The notes: a model not told the origin generated them from the sequence alone. A DNA stretch of 64,000 nt from Flavobacterium sp. 11 (GCF_002754315.1 NZ_PEFE01000001.1:620001-684000), one strand, 5' to 3'; shown: positions 25,211 through 34,292, counted from the first letter of the stretch. Translations and numbers: made by a program.

Positions 25211-25771
25211 ATGTCAGTAAAAATTAGATTACAAAGACACGGTAAAAAAGGAAAACCTTTTTACTGGGTTGTAGCAGCAGATGCTCGCTCAAAAAGAGAT
25301 GGTAAATACTTAGAAAAAATCGGTACTTACAATCCAAACACAAACCCAGCAACTATCGAGTTAAACCTTGATAGCGCAGTAAAATGGTTGCACAATGGTG
25401 CTCAACCAACTGATACTGCAAAAGCAATTCTTTCTTACAAAGGAGCTTTATTGAAACATCACCTTGATGGTGGTATCCGTAAAGGAGCTTTAACTCAAGA
25501 ACAAGCTGATGCAAAATTAGCTACTTGGTTAGAAGCTAAATCTGGAAAAGTTGATGCTAAAAAAGAAGGTTTGACAAAAGCACAAGCTGATGTTAAAGCT
25601 AAAGCTTTCAAAGCAGAACAAGATGTTAATGCTAAACGTTTAGCTGCAGCTGCTCAAGCAGAAGCTGACGCTATCGCTGCTGCAACTCCAGCTGTTGAAG
25701 AAGAAGTTGCTGAAGTTGAAGCTGAAGAAGCTCCAGCTGCAGAAGAAAATAACGAAACAACTGAAGCATAA
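25211..25771 (+). CDS. rpsP: 30S ribosomal protein S16 with long acidic C-terminal extension
   Basis: Ribosomal protein S16, a small-subunit assembly protein. The conserved core is residues 1 to about 90 (VKIRLQRHGKKGKPFYWVV at the start). The rest, to residue 186, is an extension of Ala/Lys-rich then Ala/Glu-rich sequence ending PAAEENNETTEA. Ordinary S16 proteins have 80-100 residues; long extensions occur in Bacteroidota. It precedes rimM by 15 bp, the usual ribosome-maturation pairing. Confidence 0.96.
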   Translation: MSVKIRLQRHGKKGKPFYWVVAADARSKRDGKYLEKIGTYNPNTNPATIELNLDSAVKWLHNGAQPTDTAKAILSYKGALLKHHLDGGIRKGALTQEQADAKLATWLEAKSGKVDAKKEGLTKAQADVKAKAFKAEQDVNAKRLAAAAQAEADAIAAATPAVEEEVAEVEAEEAPAAEENNETTEA

Positions 25772-25786
25772 TTTTAGAAGGCGAAG

Positions 25787-26311
25787 ATGCGTAAAGAAGA
25801 TTGTTTCTACTTAGGTAAAATCGCTAAAAAATTTAGTTTCAAAGGGGAAGTTCTTGCCTATTTAGACACAGACGAACCTGAGTTATACGAAAACTTGGAA
25901 TCAGTGTTTGTTGAATGCAACAAACACTTGGTTCCTTTTTTTATTGAAAGCAGTTCACTGCACAAAAACGACTTCCTTAGAATTCGTTTTGAAGATATGA
26001 ATACAGAAGAAGATGCCGATGCTGTCATAGGCAACGACTTATATCTTCCCTTAAATATGTTGCCAAAACTTACTGGCAATAAATTCTACTTCCATGAAGT
26101 AATTGGTTTTGAAGTTGAAGATAAACGCCTTGGCATTGTTGGAAAAATTGAATCCATAAATGACACTACTGCTCAGCCATTATTTGAAGTCTTAAACGGC
26201 GATGTAGAAATTCTTATTCCTATGATTGACCATTTTCTTGTAAAAATTGACAGGGAAAACAAAAAAGTTATCATGGATCTACCGGAAGGACTTATTGAAA
26301 TGTATCTTTAG
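25787..26311 (+). CDS. rimM: Ribosome maturation factor RimM
   Basis: 174-residue RimM, which helps assemble the 30S head around S19. The N-terminal RimM domain starts FYLGKIAKKFSFKGEVLAYL, and the C-terminal PRC-barrel part includes EVIGFEVEDKRLGIVGKI and ILIPMIDHFLVKIDRENK. It is co-transcribed with rpsP (15-bp gap). The intergenic DNA after it is rich in TTCGGTTA and ATC repeats. Confidence 0.95.
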   Translation: MRKEDCFYLGKIAKKFSFKGEVLAYLDTDEPELYENLESVFVECNKHLVPFFIESSSLHKNDFLRIRFEDMNTEEDADAVIGNDLYLPLNMLPKLTGNKFYFHEVIGFEVEDKRLGIVGKIESINDTTAQPLFEVLNGDVEILIPMIDHFLVKIDRENKKVIMDLPEGLIEMYL

Positions 26312-26430
26312 AAAAGTTAATTCGGTTATTTGTTTATTCGGTTAATCGAAAAAATCGTTACTCTAAAACCAAAGTATTCAGTTGCTAAAATCTGAAATCA
26401 AAAATCGTTAATCCTCAATCTGAAATCATC

Positions 26431-27138
26431 ATGTTTTCATTCAAGCAATTCTCCATCCAACAAGACCGTTGCGCCATGAAAATTGGAACTGATGGTGTTT
26501 TACTTGGTGCTTGGACACCCATTGAAAACAATCCATTTAGTATTTTAGACATTGGAGCTGGAACAGGCGTAATCGCTTTAATGCTTGCGCAAAGAAGTAA
26601 CGCGGAACAAATTGACGCTTTGGAAATCGACGAAGAAGCCTACGAACAATCCGTAGATAATTTTGAAAACTCTCCATGGAGTGATCGTTTATTTTGTTTT
26701 CATGCCGGTTTGGATGAATTTGTAGAAGAACCAGAAGACGAATACGACTTAATTGTTTCCAATCCTCCATTCTATACTGACGATTACAAATCTGAAAATG
26801 AACAACGCGATTTAGCACGTTTTGCAGATGCAATGCCTTTTGAAGATTTAATCGAAGCGGCCGCTTTACTACTTTCTGAAAACGGTGTTTTCTCCGTCAT
26901 AATTCCCTTTAAAGAAGAAGAAAACTTCTTGGCTTTAGCCGCAGCATACGAATTATATCCTTTGAAAATCACTCGTGTAAAAGGAACTCCAACTACCGAA
27001 ATCAAGCGCAGTTTATTGGCTTTTAGCCGAAATGAAAATGCCATCATTACTCCTGGTGAATTGATTATCGAAACTTCAAGACACCAATACACAACAGAAT
27101 ATATTCAACTGACAAAGGATTTTTATTTGAAAATGTAA
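26431..27138 (+). CDS. trmN6: tRNA1(Val) (adenine(37)-N6)-methyltransferase
   Basis: 235-residue SAM-dependent methyltransferase of the TrmN6/YfiC type, which methylates A37 of tRNA-Val. The SAM-binding motif is ILDIGAGTGVIALMLAQR and the N6-adenine motif NPPFY is in VSNPPFYTDDY. The family N-terminus FSFKQFSIQQDRCAMKIGTD is present. It lies 119 bp after rimM behind an ATC-rich spacer, so co-expression with rpsP-rimM is possible. Confidence 0.93.
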   Translation: MFSFKQFSIQQDRCAMKIGTDGVLLGAWTPIENNPFSILDIGAGTGVIALMLAQRSNAEQIDALEIDEEAYEQSVDNFENSPWSDRLFCFHAGLDEFVEEPEDEYDLIVSNPPFYTDDYKSENEQRDLARFADAMPFEDLIEAAALLLSENGVFSVIIPFKEEENFLALAAAYELYPLKITRVKGTPTTEIKRSLLAFSRNENAIITPGELIIETSRHQYTTEYIQLTKDFYLKM

Positions 27139-27241
27139 TGTACATTTTGAATTCAAATTCTTTTTTTCTTATCACAATTTCTTCCTTTTCCAAATATTAA
27201 AAAAGCGATATAAAGTTTTCAGGAATATTTTTTTAATTATA

Positions 27242-28540
27242 CTACATATGTTTCTGTATCAATGTTTCAATTTCCGGACTTGATGGTCTTGGAGCATCAA
27301 CACTGATGATTTTCCCATTTTTCCCAAACAACACAAAACGCGGAATAGTACCTACATTTATTTGTTTTAACAATTCGTCTTTATCTGATTTTACAAGTAG
27401 AAAACTATTCTCTATATTAAGAATATCATCGTATTCAGCCATTGCTTTTTGCCAAGCGGTGTTACTTTTATCAATTGACAGAAATACAAAACCTACATTT
27501 GGGTATTTTTGCATCAGCTTTTTTTCACTCGGAAATTCTTCGCGACAAGGCATACACCAGGATGCCCAAAAATCGACTAAAACTAATTTACCTAAATGCT
27601 TTTTTATAATATTTTGCAAAAATACGGGGGCTGCTTTTGGCTGTAAATCTTTGTTTATAGCATCTAGAAATGCTTGGTTTTTGCAATTTTCTCTAAATAA
27701 ATCAACTGTTTTTTTAGTAACAACTATTTGTACTTCTCGATTATTTAAGGCACTATCAATATTAGAATACAGTAAGTAGTCTATAATTTTTTGATTTGAA
27801 AAGTTTTTAGATACAAATTCCATCTTAGTATATAAATCATTTTTCAAACCTAATTTATTCATTGATTTTACAACATAATTATCTAGTAGGACTTTATATT
27901 CCTCACTTTTTAACAACTCATCAGCTTCACTAAAACTTTTTTCTATTGCTGAAAAAGTTGACGGATTTATAACTTTGTTTTCTAATTCATTGTATTTAAT
28001 CATACACCAATACATTAAAGTAAAATATTGATAAAACTCTTTTGAAACTTTGTCGTTTTTATAATTAATTTCTAATAATTCCTGCTCTTTACGATATTCA
28101 TGATCAAAATATTTTGGCATATTTGACAATAGCCGAATTTGCTTGAGTCCATTATAATCTGAAATGTTTTCACTTTTTCCATATTTTTCGAAACACTCAT
28201 TTATAAATTCAGATTCTGATTTTCGATATTTATTGAAATTACAATAATAACGTATTAATCCTTTCTCATTTATATCGAATTCTATGGTCTCATTTGGCGC
28301 TGCAAAAATTAACGTATTTCGAAAGACCTGATTGCACAGCAATACTGTGGGATAATCTATTTTCATTTTTAAAATCCTATTATTGCTATTAACAACCATA
28401 GGAGTCCTTAACATTTCTATTGACTGACAAGTTAATACAATATTATCCTCACTATCACCAATGTAATTAATAGTGATCTTTTGTGAAAACGAAAGCGTTG
28501 AAATTAAAAACAATACTATAATTTTTTTAATTGTAGTCAT
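27242..28540 (-). CDS. TlpA-like thiol-disulfide oxidoreductase
   Basis: Exported 432-residue protein. A Sec signal (MTTIKKIIVLFLISTLSFS) precedes an unclassified region of about 280 residues without cysteine-rich motifs. A C-terminal thioredoxin-fold domain (about 310-430) has the active site FWASWCMPCREEFP and cis-Pro GTIPRFVLF. This layout is common for Bacteroidota TlpA-like proteins that keep periplasmic cysteines reduced. It stands alone, with no cytochrome-maturation gene beside it. Confidence 0.87.
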   Translation of the reverse strand: MTTIKKIIVLFLISTLSFSQKITINYIGDSEDNIVLTCQSIEMLRTPMVVNSNNRILKMKIDYPTVLLCNQVFRNTLIFAAPNETIEFDINEKGLIRYYCNFNKYRKSESEFINECFEKYGKSENISDYNGLKQIRLLSNMPKYFDHEYRKEQELLEINYKNDKVSKEFYQYFTLMYWCMIKYNELENKVINPSTFSAIEKSFSEADELLKSEEYKVLLDNYVVKSMNKLGLKNDLYTKMEFVSKNFSNQKIIDYLLYSNIDSALNNREVQIVVTKKTVDLFRENCKNQAFLDAINKDLQPKAAPVFLQNIIKKHLGKLVLVDFWASWCMPCREEFPSEKKLMQKYPNVGFVFLSIDKSNTAWQKAMAEYDDILNIENSFLLVKSDKDELLKQINVGTIPRFVLFGKNGKIISVDAPRPSSPEIETLIQKHM

Positions 28541-28934
28541 AGTAAATCATTTTTTACGTTAAGAAACTCTAATAAATTAAGCAGTAAGGCTGTTTTGATT
28601 GTAATTTATTTATTACAAAATCGAATATAGGAATATTTAAATCAAAACCCGTAAATAATCTCTATAACTCTTATGTATTATAAAGATTGGCAGTATAAAT
28701 AGTTTATTTTAAAAAAATGTATCCTTTTTATTCTATTCCTGAAAACAGAAATCTTTCGAACTACAACAATTTCCTAAGAATTAATTCAACTGCGTCAAAA
28801 ATAGTATTAGATTTAACAAGGCATTACTAAAAAAGAAACGATCTTTTTTAATAATTTTAAAAAAATATAACATTTGTTAATGCTTTTGTTATATTTCTTT
28901 ATGTAAATTTGCATCACATAAAAATTACCTAACC
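28541..28934. other. Non-coding region between TlpA-like and acyl-CoA dehydrogenase genes
   Basis: 394 bp, AT-rich, with no credible gene. TAAATTTG at 28904-28911 is a good -7 match for the acyl-CoA dehydrogenase, but the nearest TTTG lies 15 bases upstream, shorter than usual. Nothing else is recognised. Confidence 0.5.
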
Positions 28935-30113
28935 ATGAGACCAGACTTATTTCAAGCTCCAGATTACTATAACTTAGACGATTTACTAACAGAAGAACAC
29001 AAATTAGTACGTGATTCAGCTCGTGCATGGGTAAAACGTGAAGTATCTCCTATTATAGAAGAATATGCTCAAAAAGCAGAATTTCCAAAACAAATCATTA
29101 AAGGTTTAGGTGAAATTGGTGGTTTTGGACCTTACATTCCGGAAGAATATGGTGGTGCAGGTTTAGACCAGATTTCATACGGTTTAATTATGCAAGAAAT
29201 TGAACGCGGTGATTCTGGTGTTCGTTCCACTTCATCTGTACAATCTTCTTTAGTAATGTATCCAATTTGGAAATATGGGAATGAAGAACAACGCCAAAAA
29301 TACTTGCCTAAGTTAGCAACGGGTGAATACATGGGATGTTTTGGATTAACGGAACCTAATTACGGTTCAGATCCAGGAAGCATGATTACCAACTTTAAAG
29401 ACATGGGCGATCATTATCTATTGAATGGTGCCAAAATGTGGATTTCAAATGCACCATTTGCTGATATTGCAATTGTTTGGGCAAAAAATGAAGAAGGAAG
29501 GATTCACGGTTTAATCGTAGAACGTGGAATGGAAGGTTTTTCTACTCCAGAAACACACAACAAATGGTCTCTTCGTGCTTCATCAACCGGAGAGTTAATT
29601 TTTGATAATGTCAAAGTACCAAAAGAAAATTTATTGCCAAATAAATCTGGATTAGGAGCGCCACTTGGCTGTCTTGATTCAGCGCGTTACGGAATTGCCT
29701 GGGGCGCTATTGGTGCTGCTATGGACTGTTACGATACGGCACTACGTTACGCAAAAGAAAGAATCCAGTTTGACAAACCTATTGCAGGAACTCAATTACA
29801 ACAAAAGAAATTAGCCGAAATGATTACTGAAATCACCAAAGCACAATTATTGACTTGGAGATTAGGTGTTTTAAGAAATGAAGGAAGAGCAACAACAGCT
29901 CAAATCTCAATGGCAAAAAGAAATAATGTGGATATGGCAATCCATATTGCTCGTGAAGCAAGACAAATGCTAGGCGGAATGGGAATTACAGGAGAGTATT
30001 CTATCATGCGACACATGATGAATCTTGAATCTGTGATTACTTATGAAGGAACCCATGACATTCATTTGTTAATTACCGGAATGGATATCACTGGAATTCC
30101 GGCTTTTAAATAG
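28935..30113 (+). CDS. Acyl-CoA dehydrogenase, glutaryl-CoA dehydrogenase type
   Basis: 392-residue FAD-dependent acyl-CoA dehydrogenase. Family signatures include CFGLTEPNYGSDPGSM (flavin/substrate segment), KMWISNAPFADIAIVWA and the C-terminal MGGMGITGEYSIMRHMMN. The catalytic Glu lies in the segment SVITYEGTHDIHLL. The N-terminus (DYYNLDDLLTEEHKLVRDSA) and the conserved Arg region resemble glutaryl-CoA dehydrogenase more than short- or medium-chain enzymes. Lysine/tryptophan catabolism is plausible but not proved. The gene ends in its own terminator. Confidence 0.88.
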   Translation: MRPDLFQAPDYYNLDDLLTEEHKLVRDSARAWVKREVSPIIEEYAQKAEFPKQIIKGLGEIGGFGPYIPEEYGGAGLDQISYGLIMQEIERGDSGVRSTSSVQSSLVMYPIWKYGNEEQRQKYLPKLATGEYMGCFGLTEPNYGSDPGSMITNFKDMGDHYLLNGAKMWISNAPFADIAIVWAKNEEGRIHGLIVERGMEGFSTPETHNKWSLRASSTGELIFDNVKVPKENLLPNKSGLGAPLGCLDSARYGIAWGAIGAAMDCYDTALRYAKERIQFDKPIAGTQLQQKKLAEMITEITKAQLLTWRLGVLRNEGRATTAQISMAKRNNVDMAIHIAREARQMLGGMGITGEYSIMRHMMNLESVITYEGTHDIHLLITGMDITGIPAFK

Positions 30114-30150
30114 TAATAAACAACTATTAAAGTATTTATAAAATTGATAG

Positions 30151-30182
30151 AAAAAGCTTCTTGGAAACGAGAAGCTTTTTTA
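30151..30182 (+). terminator. Terminator of acyl-CoA dehydrogenase
   Basis: An 11-bp stem AAAAAGCTTCT/AGAAGCTTTTT with an 8-base loop, followed by T residues. Confidence 0.9.
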
Positions 30183-30204
30183 TATTTACATAAAAATACC
30201 ACTT

Positions 30205-30987
30205 ATGAATATTGAAACAATCAACAATAGCATTCAGCCCCAAAAAGAACTATTGTTACAACATTCTTTATATAAAAAAGTAAAAACAATTGAGGACTTA
30301 CAATGTTTTCTAGAAAATCACGTGTATGCAGTTTGGGATTTCATGTCTTTATTAAAAGCATTACAATCTAAATTAACGTGTACAACAACTCCTTGGTTCG
30401 CCACTGAAAATCCTGAAACCAGATATTTGATAAACGAAATAGTCCTTGCCGAAGAATCAGATTTGACAATTGACGGTCGTCGCCAAAGTCATTATGAAAT
30501 GTATATTGAAGCGATGGAAGCCTGTGGAGCAAATACTTCTGGAATCGAACATTTTTTATCCGAAGTAAATTCGCTTAAAAACATATTTGTTGCCATCAAA
30601 AAAAGCAATTTACATCCTAACATTAAAGCCTTTTTAGACTTTACTTTCAGAGTTATTGACGAAGGGAAATCTCATGAAATTGCGGCTGCTTTTACCTTTG
30701 GAAGAGAAGATTTAATCCCAAGTATGTTTACCGCTATTTTGAAAAATTTTCAAGAAAATTTTCCGCAAACTGATTTGAGCAAACTCATTTATTATTTCGA
30801 AAGACATATCGAGTTAGATGCTGATGATCACGGTCCAATGGCAATGAAAATGATAACAGAACTTTGTGGAACGGATGCTCAAAAATGGTCTGATGTAGAA
30901 GAAATTTCCATTTTAGCCTTAGAGAAACGCATCGGACTTTGGGATGCTATCGAAGAAACAATTATGATGAATGTTGAATTGGCATAA
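30205..30987 (+). CDS. DUF3050 domain protein
   Basis: 260-residue, mainly helical soluble protein of the DUF3050 family, distantly similar in layout to haem-oxygenase-like folds. Family segments include FLENHVYAVWDFMSLLKALQ (about 33-52), LINEIVLAEESD and the late ERHIELDADDHGPMA with several His and acidic residues that could bind metal. Function unknown. It reads in the same direction as the SGNH lipoprotein gene. Confidence 0.85.
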   Translation: MNIETINNSIQPQKELLLQHSLYKKVKTIEDLQCFLENHVYAVWDFMSLLKALQSKLTCTTTPWFATENPETRYLINEIVLAEESDLTIDGRRQSHYEMYIEAMEACGANTSGIEHFLSEVNSLKNIFVAIKKSNLHPNIKAFLDFTFRVIDEGKSHEIAAAFTFGREDLIPSMFTAILKNFQENFPQTDLSKLIYYFERHIELDADDHGPMAMKMITELCGTDAQKWSDVEEISILALEKRIGLWDAIEETIMMNVELA

Positions 30988-31050
30988 AACCAATACTTTC
31001 AAATAAACGTAACTATTATTTAGAAATGAATTATATCAAATTTCAAAATA

Positions 31051-31788
31051 ATGAAAAAACAATTCCAAGTAATAGTTGCGTTCTTTTCACTGCTTTTTAT
31101 CGTGAGTTGCAGCACTGAAAGTCCAATTCCCGAAACAACTCCCACACCAGTAATTACAGCTCCACAAACACAGGCCAAATCCTATAATTATTTAGCTATT
31201 GGAGACAGTTACACCATTGGACAGAGTGTTTGTGAAACGTGCAGATTCCCCGCACAATTATCAAAAAGCTTAGGCAATTTAAATTCGAACAATACCTATT
31301 CTTTAAAAATTATTGCACAAACCGGTTGGACTACCACCAACTTAATTTCGGCTATAAATACTCAGAATCCAACTTCTAATTATGATTTAGTCACACTGCT
31401 TATAGGTGTAAACAATCAATATCAAAACAAGCCTTTTTCGTTATATGAAAAAGAATTTCCTGAATTAGTAAACAAGGCTATTGCTCTTGCAAAAGGGGAT
31501 AAAACGAATGTAATTGTAGTTTCTATTCCAGATTATGCTTATACTCCTTTTAGTCAAGCATCAGGAAATCAAACAACAATTTCTACAGCAATAGATCAGT
31601 ATAATACTTTTGCAAAAAAATACTGCGATGACAATACGATACTATTTATAAATATAACTGACATCACCAGACAAGGTTTGACCAATAAAAATCTAGTAGC
31701 TCAAGACGGATTACATCCTTCGGAATTAGCGTATTCTTTATTTGTAGAACGAATTTTACCAAAAGCGACTACTATTTTGCAAAACTAA
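31051..31788 (+). CDS. SGNH/GDSL hydrolase lipoprotein
   Basis: 245-residue exported esterase-like protein. The signal ends in a lipobox (LFIVSCS), then a Thr/Pro-rich linker. The GDSL motif is YLAIGDSYTIG with the nucleophilic Ser; block III is LVTLLIGVNNQY and the catalytic Asp-x-x-His is in VAQDGLHPSELAY. The substrate may be an acetylated polysaccharide or an ester; not determinable. It is terminated by a bidirectional hairpin. Confidence 0.9.
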   Translation: MKKQFQVIVAFFSLLFIVSCSTESPIPETTPTPVITAPQTQAKSYNYLAIGDSYTIGQSVCETCRFPAQLSKSLGNLNSNNTYSLKIIAQTGWTTTNLISAINTQNPTSNYDLVTLLIGVNNQYQNKPFSLYEKEFPELVNKAIALAKGDKTNVIVVSIPDYAYTPFSQASGNQTTISTAIDQYNTFAKKYCDDNTILFINITDITRQGLTNKNLVAQDGLHPSELAYSLFVERILPKATTILQN

Positions 31789-31826
31789 AAAATGCATCTT
31801 GTTTTAGAAACGAGATGCATTTTTTT
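31787..31826. terminator. Bidirectional terminator
   Basis: Long stem AAAAAATGCATCT/AGATGCATTTTTT extended by GTTT/AAAC, T-runs on both strands, between the convergent SGNH and ferredoxin genes. Confidence 0.92.
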
Positions 31827-32143
31827 TAATTTTCCGGAGCCAGCTCCAGTTCTAATCCTTCGAGGCTTTCGGTGATTGGTATTTGACAGCCCAAACGACT
31901 GTTTGATTTTACGTAAAATGCTTCTGAAAGCATCGCTTCTTCATCATCGCCCATTTCCGGTAAAGGCACATCATTAAGAACATAACATTGACAAGAAGCA
32001 CACATGGCCATTCCGCCACAAGTTCCTTCTACAGGAAGCTCATAAGCTTTACATAATTCCATGATGTTCATGGCCATATCCGTAGGAGCCTGTAATTCAT
32101 GTACTACTCCTTCTCTATCTTTAATTTTTATTAATACATCCAT
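31826..32143 (-). CDS. 2Fe-2S ferredoxin
   Basis: 105-residue plant/adrenodoxin-type ferredoxin. The four cluster ligands are Cys42, Cys48, Cys51 and Cys86 in the pattern C-x5-C-x2-C...C (GTCGGMAMCASCQC and RLGCQIPI). The acidic loop EMGDDEEAML is typical of the Isc-type/adrenodoxin group. It shares strand and neighbourhood with a NifU-domain gene and mrp, suggesting an Fe-S assembly or electron-transfer role. Confidence 0.93.
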   Translation of the reverse strand: MDVLIKIKDREGVVHELQAPTDMAMNIMELCKAYELPVEGTCGGMAMCASCQCYVLNDVPLPEMGDDEEAMLSEAFYVKSNSRLGCQIPITESLEGLELELAPEN

Positions 32144-32205
32144 TTTTTTAAATTTGGAATTGGTTTGTTAATCAATTGTATACTTTTGGAATGGGAATTG
32201 TTTGT

Positions 32206-32316
32206 GCGTGAGGGATAATAGCCAGCTACCGAAGTAGCGCGGATAGCCCGACGCTTTTAAGAAAAGAGGCAACTACCCATTATATCGAGTAGCCTTTTTT
32301 CTTAAAAGGGTCACGC
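32206..32316. repeat. Structured intergenic repeat (GCGTGA...TCACGC)
   Basis: A 111-bp element closed by GCGTGA (32206-32211) and TCACGC (32311-32316). Inside are a GCTAC-CGAA-GTAGC hairpin (32225-32238), the block GCGGATAGCCCGACG and a 12-bp stem (32254-32265 with 32297-32308) capped by CTAC/GTAG. I recall this architecture from many Bacteroidota intergenic repeats. Confidence 0.75.
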
Positions 32317-32325
32317 CCAAAAATA

Positions 32326-32565
32326 TTATAGAATATTTACAACAGTTTCTATTTGTGGTGCAAACTTTTTGATGGTGGTTTCCACGCCGGCTCTCAATGT
32401 CATTTGGTTTACACTGCAACTGGTGCATGCTCCTTCGAGACGTACTTTTACATGTTTGTCGTCTTCGATAGAAATCAGTGTGATATCACCGCCGTCAGAA
32501 TTCAAAAAGGGTCTGATTTCTTCGAGTGCTTTTTGAACTTCTACTAATAATTCTTCTGTTGTCAT
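32326..32565 (-). CDS. NifU C-terminal domain protein
   Basis: 79-residue protein consisting only of the NifU C-terminal (NfuA-like) domain, an Fe-S cluster scaffold or carrier. The cluster-binding CxxC is CTSCSV (about residues 47-52), and the family pattern ALEEIRPFLNSDGGDI is at the N-terminus. It follows mrp on the same strand and precedes the ferredoxin, with the structured repeat between. Confidence 0.94.
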   Translation of the reverse strand: MTTEELLVEVQKALEEIRPFLNSDGGDITLISIEDDKHVKVRLEGACTSCSVNQMTLRAGVETTIKKFAPQIETVVNIL

Positions 32566-32633
32566 TTTCTTTATTTAAAGATTGAAAGATTAGAAAATTG
32601 AAAGATTAAAAATCATTTCAACCATTCTAACTT

Positions 32634-33761
32634 CTATTTTTTTACTGCGGAACAACCGGCCATAGTTGTAATTTTAACAGCCTCAGTCGCAGGTAAACTT
32701 TCGTTTCTACTTACTACTTCCTGTACTACGTTTCTAGTGATTTCTTCGAAAACAGTTTCGATTACCGAACCTGTTTGCATCGCTGCCGGACGACCGTAAT
32801 CTCCTGCTTCACGAATAGATTGCACAATTGGCACTTCGCCAAGGAATGGTACGCCTAAGTCTTCTGAAAGATTTCTGGCACCTTCTTTTCCAAAGATATA
32901 GTATTTATTTTCAGGTAATTCTTCCGGTGTGAAGTACGCCATGTTTTCAATAATTCCTAAAACAGGAACATTTATTGCTTCAGACATGAACATTGAAACT
33001 CCTTTTTTAGCATCGGCCAAAGCTACTGCTTGTGGAGTACTTACTATTACAACACCCGTAATTGGCAATGATTGCACGATTGAAAGGTGAATATCTCCTG
33101 TTCCCGGTGGCAAATCGACTAACATGAAATCCAGTTCTCCCCAGTCTGCATCAAATATCATTTGGTTCAACGCTTTAGAAGCCATTGGTCCTCTCCAAAT
33201 TACCGCTTGACTTGGTGCCGTAAAAAATCCAATTGAAAGAATTTTCACTTCATAACTTTCAACCGGTTTCATTTTTGATTTCCCATCAACTGTTACAGAG
33301 ATTGGTTTTTCATTTTCTACGTCAAACATGATTGGCATGGATGGCCCGTAAATATCGGCATCCAGAATTCCTACCGAAAAACCCATTTTTGCTAATGATA
33401 CCGCTAAATTTGCAGTAACTGTAGATTTTCCTACTCCACCTTTACCAGACGCAACTCCGATAATATTTTTTATTCCTGGAATTGATTTTCCTTTGATTTC
33501 TGGTTTGTCCGGAACCTCAACTTTACTATTGATTTTGATTTTTGCCTCCGGAGATACTAATTCAAGAATTGTTTTTTTGATATCGTCTTCTGCACGTTTT
33601 TTAATGTGCATCGCCGGCGTGTGCAATACTAAATCCACTACAACCTCATCCCCAAAAGTAATCACATTTGCTATTGCACCACTTTCAACCATATTTTTCC
33701 CTTCTCCAGCTATAGTAATCGTTTCTAAAGCTTTAAGAATATCTTTTCTATCTAATTTCAT
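32634..33761 (-). CDS. apbC: Mrp/NBP35 family Fe-S carrier ATPase
   Basis: Cytoplasmic P-loop NTPase that delivers Fe-S clusters. An N-terminal MIP18/DUF59 domain (about 1-85, with ALETITIAGEGKNMV) is followed by the deviant Walker A GVASGKGGVGKST and the MinD-like core (DADIYGPSMP). The usual CxxC cluster ligands near position 240-250 are missing: the corresponding stretch is NMAYFTPEELPENKYYIF. I start at the ATG at 33761; an upstream ATG at 33788 would add nine residues. A -7 box (rc TATCTTTG, 33833-33840) lies upstream. Confidence 0.92.
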   Translation of the reverse strand: MKLDRKDILKALETITIAGEGKNMVESGAIANVITFGDEVVVDLVLHTPAMHIKKRAEDDIKKTILELVSPEAKIKINSKVEVPDKPEIKGKSIPGIKNIIGVASGKGGVGKSTVTANLAVSLAKMGFSVGILDADIYGPSMPIMFDVENEKPISVTVDGKSKMKPVESYEVKILSIGFFTAPSQAVIWRGPMASKALNQMIFDADWGELDFMLVDLPPGTGDIHLSIVQSLPITGVVIVSTPQAVALADAKKGVSMFMSEAINVPVLGIIENMAYFTPEELPENKYYIFGKEGARNLSEDLGVPFLGEVPIVQSIREAGDYGRPAAMQTGSVIETVFEEITRNVVQEVVSRNESLPATEAVKITTMAGCSAVKK

Positions 33762-33962
33762 TTTTAGTTTACTGTTTTCTATTGGCATTTTAGCGCCAGA
33801 ATATTATCTTTATTTAAACTGATTTCAGATTACAAAGATACTATGAAAAGTTCTTATTATAAAGAATTTGTATTGCATTTATTGATGAAGAAATTGAGGG
33901 CGATTATTCGAGAAAATATCGCTTTTGGACCACAACAAACCTGATGTATTCACTCTTACCGA

Positions 33963-34292
33963 TTACTCAATCCTAACTTCTGGTTGCCAGAAATGTTTTT
34001 CGAAATCCACAATTTGGTTATCAACAACTTCTATGCCTTCGTTTTCCAATAATTGCTGCATCAAATTGGTTCCGTCAAAATGAAGTTTACCCGTGAGCAA
34101 TCCTTTTCGATTGACCACGCGATGCGCTGGAACATCTTCAAGATTATGCGAAGCATTCATTGCCCAGCCCACCATTCGAGCAGAACGAGCGGTTCCTAAA
34201 GCTTTTGCAATAGCACCATAAGAAGTGACTTTTCCGTAAGGAATTTGTCTGGCGATGGCGTACACACGTTCAAAAAAGTTGTCGTTTGACAT
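33963..34292 (-). CDS. Alkyltransferase-like (MGMT family) DNA-binding protein
   Basis: 109-residue protein with the DNA-binding domain of O6-alkylguanine-DNA alkyltransferases (PYGKVTSYGAIAKALG, ARMVGWAMNA). The active-site PCHR is replaced by PAHR (VPAHRVVNRKG), so the alkyl-accepting Cys is absent. This is the defining feature of alkyltransferase-like proteins, which bind alkylated guanine and flag it for nucleotide excision repair. Role inferred from the family. Confidence 0.9.
   Translation of the reverse strand: MSNDNFFERVYAIARQIPYGKVTSYGAIAKALGTARSARMVGWAMNASHNLEDVPAHRVVNRKGLLTGKLHFDGTNLMQQLLENEGIEVVDNQIVDFEKHFWQPEVRIE

Noticed and set aside
28813-29028. 71-codon frame on the minus strand
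   Set aside because: It overlaps the start and promoter region of the acyl-CoA dehydrogenase and has no protein-like features.
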